From: Thiotrichaceae bacterium
Lineage (GTDB): Bacteria > Pseudomonadota > Gammaproteobacteria > Beggiatoales > Beggiatoaceae
Length of the DNA stretch: 33,449 nucleotides
Direction of reading: 5' to 3'
Assembly: GCA_011391085.1 (NCBI GenBank)
Contig: JAABRD010000058.1
Location: 1-33,449 of the forward strand
The position numbers were made by a program, and so were the translations under genes. This document shows, in pieces, positions 28,904-33,449 of the stretch (positions are counted from its first letter, which is position 1; each line of letters opens with the position of its first letter). The notes below the pieces were generated by a model. It was given only the letters and a program-made list of their open reading frames with translations, did no database searches and was not told the DNA's origin.

Positions 28904-28978
28904 ATGCGCCTCAGTATCATCCTCCCTTGTCTCAATGAAGCAGACAGTTTGAAAACACTCACCAAAAAAATCTCTTGA
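28904..28978 (+). pseudogene. N-terminal scrap of a family 2 glycosyltransferase
   Basis: 24 residues: MRLSIILPCLNEADSLKTL, then TKKIS and a stop. The SIILPCLNEADSL motif is the nucleotide-sugar-binding first strand of GT-A family 2 transferases (dolichol-phosphate mannosyltransferase-like). The rest of the gene (over 200 residues) is missing. The stop TGA is part of the -35 box of the presumed kdp promoter. Deletion next to kdp is the simplest reading. Confidence 0.75.
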
Positions 28979-29003
28979 CTCTTTATTCACGTCCTGATAA
29001 ATT
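28975..29003 (+). promoter_or_regulatory. Candidate promoter of the kdp operon
   Basis: TTGACT (28975-28980), 17-bp spacer, TAAATT (28998-29003), giving a leader of about 30 bases to the first kdp ORF. In other bacteria kdp is driven by the KdpD/KdpE pair at low potassium; no clear KdpE site was recognised and kdpDE are not in the window. Confidence 0.45.
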
Positions 29004-29039
29004 AATAACCGTCCAATCCTTTCTGTAGAGGAAACTTTT

Positions 29040-29147
29040 ATGCAAGTTATCTATACCGACCTTATCTTTCTAACAGGTGTCATCTTCCTTGGAATACTCA
29101 CCTATGCACTACTTGCCGGCTGTGCCCGGCTAGGAGAAAAACGATGA
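29040..29147 (+). CDS. Small membrane ORF leading the kdp operon
   Basis: 35 residues: MQVIYTDLIFLTGVIFLGIL, TYALLAGCARLGEKR. One membrane helix followed by a GCxRL-positive tail, an arrangement I recall for short unnamed proteins upstream of kdpF in several Proteobacteria. GAGG lies 9 bp before the ATG, and the stop overlaps kdpF (ATGA, 29144-29147). Its length is below most gene-calling cut-offs. Probably a small accessory subunit or translational coupler of the Kdp complex; no function is shown. Confidence 0.65.
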   Translation: MQVIYTDLIFLTGVIFLGILTYALLAGCARLGEKR

Positions 29148-29233
29148 ATTGGTTCTATCTGATTGCCGGTGGACTTGCGGGCCTACTGCTTCTCTATCTG
29201 ATTTATGCACTACTGAATCCAGAGGAATTTTGA
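29144..29233 (+). CDS. kdpF: KdpF, small stabilising subunit of the Kdp ATPase
   Basis: 29 residues, one membrane helix: MNWFYLIAGGLAGLLLLYL, then IYALLNPEEF. The ending YALLNPEEF matches the YALINAEAF end of E. coli KdpF. It stabilises the KdpABC complex in the inner membrane. It overlaps the ORF before it (ATGA) and the kdpA start after it (TGATG), so the three are translationally coupled. Short but well supported by motif and context. Confidence 0.9.
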   Translation: MNWFYLIAGGLAGLLLLYLIYALLNPEEF

Positions 29234-31038
29234 TGACCGCCCATGCTTATCTACAACTGACCCTCTTTATGGGTCTTCTACTACTGTGTGTCAAACCATT
29301 AGGAGAGTACCTTGCACACACCATGGAAGGCCAACCCGTGGGTTGGAATCGCTTTGGCCAACCTATTGAACAAGCTATCTATCGTCTCGGTGGCATCTCC
29401 GCAGAGACCGAAATGAACTGGAAACAATATGCCCGCGCCGTCATCTTGTTCAACCTTCTAGGAGTGCTGATGATGTATGTCTTGCAACGGCTACAAGGGT
29501 GGTTGCCACTCAATCCACAAGGCTTCGGTGCCGTCTCGCCCGATTCCGCTTTCAACACGGCCGTCAGTTTTGTGACCAACACCAATTGGCAAAGTTATGC
29601 GGGCGAAAGTACGATGAGTTACCTCACGCAAATGCTGGGTCTCACCGTGCAAAATTTCTTGTCAGCAGCGACGGGCCTAGCGGTGGCCATCGCCCTCATC
29701 CGCGGTTTTGCCCGTCATAACGCCCAAACTATCGGCAATTTTTGGGTGGACCTGACCCGTAGTATTTTGTATCTCTTCTTACCCTTGACACTCCTGTTAG
29801 CCGTAGTGCTGATGAGTCAAGGAGTGATTCAGAATTTTGCTACCTACCAACCCGTGACCACCGTACAACCGATTTCCTATCCTCAAGTCAAGCTGGATAG
29901 CGCAGGCCAGCCCATGCGAGACGGTCACGGTCAGCCCGTGCAGGAGACGGTCACGACCCCAACTCAGATGTTGGCCATGGGCCCAGTCGCCTCGCAAGAA
30001 GCCATCAAAATGCTAGGCACTAACGGCGGTGGCTTTTTCAATGCTAACTCAGCCCATCCTTTTGAAAATCCTACCCCGCTGTCTAATTTTTTGCAAATGC
30101 TGGCCATCTTTCTTATCCCCGCCGCCTTGTGTTACACCTTTGGTTACTTGGTCGGTGACACTCGTCAAGGCTGGACCCTGTTGACCGTCATGGCCATCGT
30201 CTTTATAGTGATGGCAATGATAACGATGGCGGCGGAACAAGGAGGTAATCCATTATTCACCTCCTTGGGAATTGACCAAACGGCTGACCCCTCGCAAGCT
30301 GGCGGTAATATGGAAGGCAAAGAGACTCGTTTTGGCATCGTCTCCTCCGCCTTATTTGCCACCATTACTACCGCCGCTTCCTGTGGTGCCGTCAATGCCA
30401 TGCACGACTCCTTCACCCCCCTTGGTGGGCTAGTCCCACTGTGGTTGATACAACTGGGGGAAGTGATTTTCGGTGGGGTCGGTGCGGGACTGTATGGAAT
30501 CTTGATATTTGCGATACTGGCCGTGTTTATCGCAGGACTGATGATTGGTCGCACCCCAGAATATTTGGGAAAAAAGATTGAAGCCTTTGAAATGAAAATG
30601 GTTGCCATCATTATTCTAATTACTCCGCTACTGGTGCTGGTGGGAACCGCCATAACCTTGATGATGGCAACGGGTAAAGCAGGTATTTTCAACCCCGGTC
30701 AACACGGCTTTACCGAAGTGTTGTACGCCTGGTCATCGGCAGCCAACAACAATGGTAGCGCATTTGCCGGGTTATCTGCTAACACGCCTTTTTACAACAT
30801 CCTATTAGCTATCGCAATGTGGTTTGGACGTTTCTGGATCATTGTCCCCGTGTTAGCCATTGCCGGTGCATTGGCCGGCAAGAAACGACTAGCCACCACG
30901 GCCGGTTCCATGCCTACTCATGGCCTGCTGTTTGTCGTTTTACTCCTCAGTTGCATTATCATTGTGGGCGCCTTAACTTACGTTCCAGCCTTGGCATTGG
31001 GACCCGTGGTCGAACATTTGATAATGACAGGGAAGTGA
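29233..31038 (+). CDS. kdpA: KdpA, potassium-channel-like subunit
   Basis: 601 residues, inner membrane, potassium-translocating subunit of the high-affinity KdpFABC pump. The four selectivity-filter regions are visible: AVSFVTNTNWQSYAGE (about 115-130), MLGTNGGGFFNANSAHPFEN (about 260-279), ASCGAVNAMHDSFTPLGG (about 380-397) and SSAANNNGSAFAGL (about 500-513). The start at 29233 overlaps the kdpF stop (TGATG) and gives the family N-terminus; an upstream in-frame ATG inside kdpF is rejected. Longer than the E. coli protein (557), mostly in the TYQPVTTVQ region and loops. An unusual 228-bp repeat-filled gap follows before kdpB. Confidence 0.97.
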   Translation: MTAHAYLQLTLFMGLLLLCVKPLGEYLAHTMEGQPVGWNRFGQPIEQAIYRLGGISAETEMNWKQYARAVILFNLLGVLMMYVLQRLQGWLPLNPQGFGAVSPDSAFNTAVSFVTNTNWQSYAGESTMSYLTQMLGLTVQNFLSAATGLAVAIALIRGFARHNAQTIGNFWVDLTRSILYLFLPLTLLLAVVLMSQGVIQNFATYQPVTTVQPISYPQVKLDSAGQPMRDGHGQPVQETVTTPTQMLAMGPVASQEAIKMLGTNGGGFFNANSAHPFENPTPLSNFLQMLAIFLIPAALCYTFGYLVGDTRQGWTLLTVMAIVFIVMAMITMAAEQGGNPLFTSLGIDQTADPSQAGGNMEGKETRFGIVSSALFATITTAASCGAVNAMHDSFTPLGGLVPLWLIQLGEVIFGGVGAGLYGILIFAILAVFIAGLMIGRTPEYLGKKIEAFEMKMVAIIILITPLLVLVGTAITLMMATGKAGIFNPGQHGFTEVLYAWSSAANNNGSAFAGLSANTPFYNILLAIAMWFGRFWIIVPVLAIAGALAGKKRLATTAGSMPTHGLLFVVLLLSCIIIVGALTYVPALALGPVVEHLIMTGK

Positions 31039-31055
31039 AGCTAATCTGGATAGAT

Positions 31056-31247
31056 GTTGGAGTCCGGAATTTATTCCGTTGGAGTCCGGAATTGATTCCG
31101 TTGGAGTCCGGAATTGATTCCGTTGGAGTCCGGAATTGATTCCGTTGGAGTACGGAATTTATTCCGCCTCGCGAAACGGAATAAATTCCGTACTCCAACA
31201 CCTGAAACGGAATAAATTCCGTACTCCAACACCATTTGCAACACTAA
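31056..31247. mobile_element. 22-bp tandem array with MITE-type right end between kdpA and kdpB
   Basis: Five 22-bp units start at 31059, 31081, 31103, 31125 and 31147 (GGAGTCCGGAATTGATTCCG plus TT, with small changes). Two inverted units follow (TTCCGTACTCCAACACC). The right end is TTTGCAACACTAAC (31234-31247), the complement of GTTAGTGTTGCAAA, like the end of the element at 727. The left end is not recognisable. It separates kdpA and kdpB inside an operon; transcription must cross it. Units are self-complementary (GGAATxxATTCC) and can fold. Confidence 0.8.
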
Positions 31248-31266
31248 CAAAGAAAAGGAACCTATC

Positions 31267-33336
31267 ATGTCCTCTAAACCCAATCAGTCACCCTTTGATA
31301 CGACCCTGCTAACACCAGCGCTGTTAGATGCGTTTAAAAAACTGGCGCCACAGGTACAAATGACCAACCCAGTGATGTTTGTGGTCTATATCGGTAGCCT
31401 CCTAACCACCTTGTTATTCATCCAAGCCTGGGTGGGGAAAGGAGAAGCACCGGCCAGTTTTATTTTCGCTATCACGCTGTGGTTGTGGTTTACCGTGTTC
31501 TTTGCCAACTTTGCCGAAGCGATGGCGGAAGGACGTAGCAAGGCCCAGGCCGCGGCGTTGCGCGGTGCCAAAAAGGACGTGCAAGCCAAGAAATTACAAA
31601 CTCCTAACTATGGAAGTTCCCACATCGTCGTGTCGGGCGTGACGTTGCGTAAAGGGGATGTGGTGCTGGTGGAAACGGGTGACGTCATTCCAGCCGATGG
31701 CGAAGTGATTGAAGGAGTCGCATCGGTGGACGAATCCGCCATCACCGGGGAATCGGCACCCGTCATTCGTGAATCAGGAGGAGATTTCAGTGCCGTCACC
31801 GGCGGTACCCGAGTGCTATCAGATTGGATAGTAGTACGAGTCAGCGTGAATCCCGGCGAAGCCTTCTTGGACCGCATGATTGCGATGGTGGAAGGTGCCA
31901 AACGTCAGAAAACGCCCAACGAAATCGCCCTGACCATTCTACTCGTGGCATTGACCATTATCTTCCTCCTGGCCACTGCTACCCTGCTACCCTTTTCCTT
32001 ATTCAGTGTGAACACCGCGGGAAGTGGACAACCGATAAGCGTTACCGTACTGGTAGCACTGCTAGTCTGTCTAATTCCAACGACTATTGGTGGTCTCTTA
32101 TCCGCCATTGGTGTCGCTGGAATGAGTCGCATGATGCAAGCCAATGTCATTGCCACGTCAGGTCGTGCCATCGAAGCGGCGGGGGATGTGGATGTGTTGT
32201 TATTGGATAAGACGGGCACCATTACTCTGGGCAACCGCCAAGCGGCGGCATTTTTGCCAGTTCCAGGCGTTTCGGAAGAACAACTGGCCGATGCGGCGCA
32301 ACTCTCCTCCCTGGCTGACGAAACCCCTGAAGGTCGCAGTATCGTCGTGCTGGCCAAGCAGCAGTTCAATTTGCGCCAGCGAAATATTCAAGCCTTGAAT
32401 GCCCATTTTGTCCCTTTCACTGCGCATACCCGCATGAGTGGTGTGAACCTGGGGGACCGTCAAATTCGCAAAGGGGCGGTGGATGCTATCCGTAAACATA
32501 TTAAAGCGCAAGGTCAAACGGCGTCATCCGCAATTATTACTTTGGTGGAGGAGGTAGCGCGGCGCGGCAGTACCCCTATGGTAGTGGCGGATGGTGCGCG
32601 TGAATTAGGCGTGGTGGAACTGAAGGACATTATTAAAGGAGGCATCAAGGAACGGTTTGCCGAACTTCGCCAGATGGGCATCAAAACGGTGATGATTACG
32701 GGTGACAACCGCTTGACTGCGGCCACCATTGCTGCGGAGGCAGGAGTGGATGACTTTCTAGCCGAAGCCACTCCTGAAACCAAATTGAAATTGATTCGTG
32801 GTTATCAAGCAGAGGGACGGTTAGTAGCGATGACAGGCGATGGTACGAACGATGCCCCCGCCCTCGCCCAAGCCGACGTAGCCGTAGCGATGAATACGGG
32901 AACACAAGCGGCCAAAGAAGCTGGCAATATGGTTGACCTCGATTCGAATCCGACCAAGTTGATTGAAATTGTTGAAATTGGGAAACAGATGCTGATGACC
33001 AGAGGTGCCTTGACGACGTTCAGTATTGCCAACGATGTTGCCAAATATTTTGCCATCATTCCAGCGGCCTTCGCCACCACTTATCCAGCACTTTCCATGC
33101 TTAATGTGATGCGACTAGCCACGCCCGCCAGCGCGATTCTCGCCGCTGTCATTTTCAATGCACTGATTATTGTCTTCCTCATTCCGTTAGCCTTGACGGG
33201 CGTGAAATACCGGGCACTGGGTGCCGCGACGTTACTCCGGCGCAACTTCTTGATTTATGGTTTAGGAGGACTGATAGTGCCATTTGTGGGAATCAAGCTG
33301 ATTGATATTTTACTTAGTTCATTAGGTTGGGTATAA
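31267..33336 (+). CDS. kdpB: KdpB, P-type ATPase subunit
   Basis: 689 residues, catalytic subunit of the Kdp potassium pump. Motifs in order: actuator-domain TGES in [25 protein letters not shown] in the membrane core, phosphorylation motif [11 protein letters not shown] with Asp314, ATP-binding [22 protein letters not shown] and the hinge [21 protein letters not shown]. The end has [30 protein letters not shown]. Full length. AAGGA precedes the ATG. kdpC should follow beyond the right edge of the window. Confidence 0.98.
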   Translation: MSSKPNQSPFDTTLLTPALLDAFKKLAPQVQMTNPVMFVVYIGSLLTTLLFIQAWVGKGEAPASFIFAITLWLWFTVFFANFAEAMAEGRSKAQAAALRGAKKDVQAKKLQTPNYGSSHIVVSGVTLRKGDVVLVETGDVIPADGEVIEGVASVDESAITGESAPVIRESGGDFSAVTGGTRVLSDWIVVRVSVNPGEAFLDRMIAMVEGAKRQKTPNEIALTILLVALTIIFLLATATLLPFSLFSVNTAGSGQPISVTVLVALLVCLIPTTIGGLLSAIGVAGMSRMMQANVIATSGRAIEAAGDVDVLLLDKTGTITLGNRQAAAFLPVPGVSEEQLADAAQLSSLADETPEGRSIVVLAKQQFNLRQRNIQALNAHFVPFTAHTRMSGVNLGDRQIRKGAVDAIRKHIKAQGQTASSAIITLVEEVARRGSTPMVVADGARELGVVELKDIIKGGIKERFAELRQMGIKTVMITGDNRLTAATIAAEAGVDDFLAEATPETKLKLIRGYQAEGRLVAMTGDGTNDAPALAQADVAVAMNTGTQAAKEAGNMVDLDSNPTKLIEIVEIGKQMLMTRGALTTFSIANDVAKYFAIIPAAFATTYPALSMLNVMRLATPASAILAAVIFNALIIVFLIPLALTGVKYRALGAATLLRRNFLIYGLGGLIVPFVGIKLIDILLSSLGWV

Positions 33337-33344
33337 AAAATAGA

Positions 33345-33430
33345 GTTGCCCTCACCCCCGGCCCCTCTCCCAGAGGGAGAGGGGGGAGTTGCCCTCACCC
33401 CCGGCCCCTCTCCCAGAGGGAGAGGGGGGA
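33345..33430. repeat. Exact tandem pair of a 43-bp CCCTCACCCCCGG hairpin unit
   Basis: Units 33345-33387 and 33388-33430 are identical. Each contains GCCCTCACCCCCGGCCCC, then TCTCCCAGAGGGAGAGG, so CCCCTCTCCC pairs with GGGAGAGGGG around a short AGA core. Other copies are at 23419-23460 and, in frame, 14547-14583 in chpA. They lie 8 bp after the kdpB stop, before the expected kdpC. The remaining bases 33431-33449 are the start of whatever follows. Confidence 0.85.
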
Positions 33431-33449
33431 GGGCAAACATATCACCCAC

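Noticed and set aside
29149-29232. Longer kdpA starting upstream within kdpF
   Set aside because: Family similarity starts at MTAHAYLQLTLF (29233) and the upstream part is the overlapping kdpF in another frame.
30165-30692. 175-codon minus-strand ORF opposite kdpA
   Set aside because: Shadow of a membrane-protein gene; no motifs.
31071-31283. Minus-strand ORFs between kdpA and kdpB
   Set aside because: Made wholly of translated 22-bp repeats (RTPTESIPDSNG...).

Overview
The window looks like a chromosomal segment of a gammaproteobacterium, most likely a sulfur-oxidising Thiotrichales relative (Beggiatoa/Thioploca type). That placement is inference. It rests on the gammaproteobacterial gene pairs aat-bpt and coaE-zapD, a Pseudomonas-type Pil-Chp chemosensory cluster, a TauE/SafE-type exporter, many VapBC pairs, and very dense short repeats of the kind reported from large sulfur bacteria. 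No rRNA, tRNA, CRISPR array, transposase or phage gene was seen.

Layout. 1-0.95 kb: repeats and a broken antitoxin. 0.97-4.3 kb: housekeeping genes, namely a small conserved ORF, aat, bpt (N-end rule transferases), coaE (CoA synthesis) and zapD (Z-ring). 4.3-18.1 kb: a type IV pilus chemosensory (Pil-Chp) cluster in the order PilG-like regulator, pilH, a periplasmic solute-binding protein that standard clusters lack, pilI (CheW), pilJ (receptor) and a 2,536-residue chpA/pilL kinase. 18.3-25.0 kb: an accessory island of VapBC-type toxin-antitoxin loci in all states of preservation (intact, frameshifted, truncated, orphan antitoxin), three copies of an XRE/coiled-coil regulator (one headless), a Uma2-type nuclease, a secreted Gly-rich protein and several inverted-repeat elements. 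25.05-25.85 kb: a response regulator whose end is supplied by a repeat. 26.3-28.6 kb: TauE/SafE permease, small membrane protein and tandem universal stress protein. 28.9-33.4 kb: a glycosyltransferase scrap, then the kdp operon (small ORF, kdpF, kdpA, kdpB). kdpC would lie past the right edge.

The most unusual signal is the repeats. (1) Heptamer GTGGATA/TATCCAC arrays fill most gaps of the pil-chp cluster, abut the pilJ and chpA start codons, form a perfect 27-bp hairpin, and occur in frame inside chpA and at the end of the REC-PAS gene. (2) Non-autonomous elements with GGTAGTG(A/T)TGCAA ends carry 8-bp target duplications in two places; a third copy supplies the last 13 residues of Bpt. (3) A G/C-rich palindrome, 22-bp tandem arrays, TCTCGTTCCC palindromes, CCCTCACCCCCGG hairpins and a CTAGAGGCTTCAGCCGG motif recur between genes. 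Four of these repeat families appear as in-frame linkers between ChpA modules.

The Pil-Chp genes should act together: PilJ, perhaps with the adjacent binding protein, senses a cue, PilI couples it to ChpA, and ChpA phosphorylates the PilG/PilH-type regulators that set pilus extension and retraction. Everything is read by eye; identities to families are from motif recognition, not from database searches.
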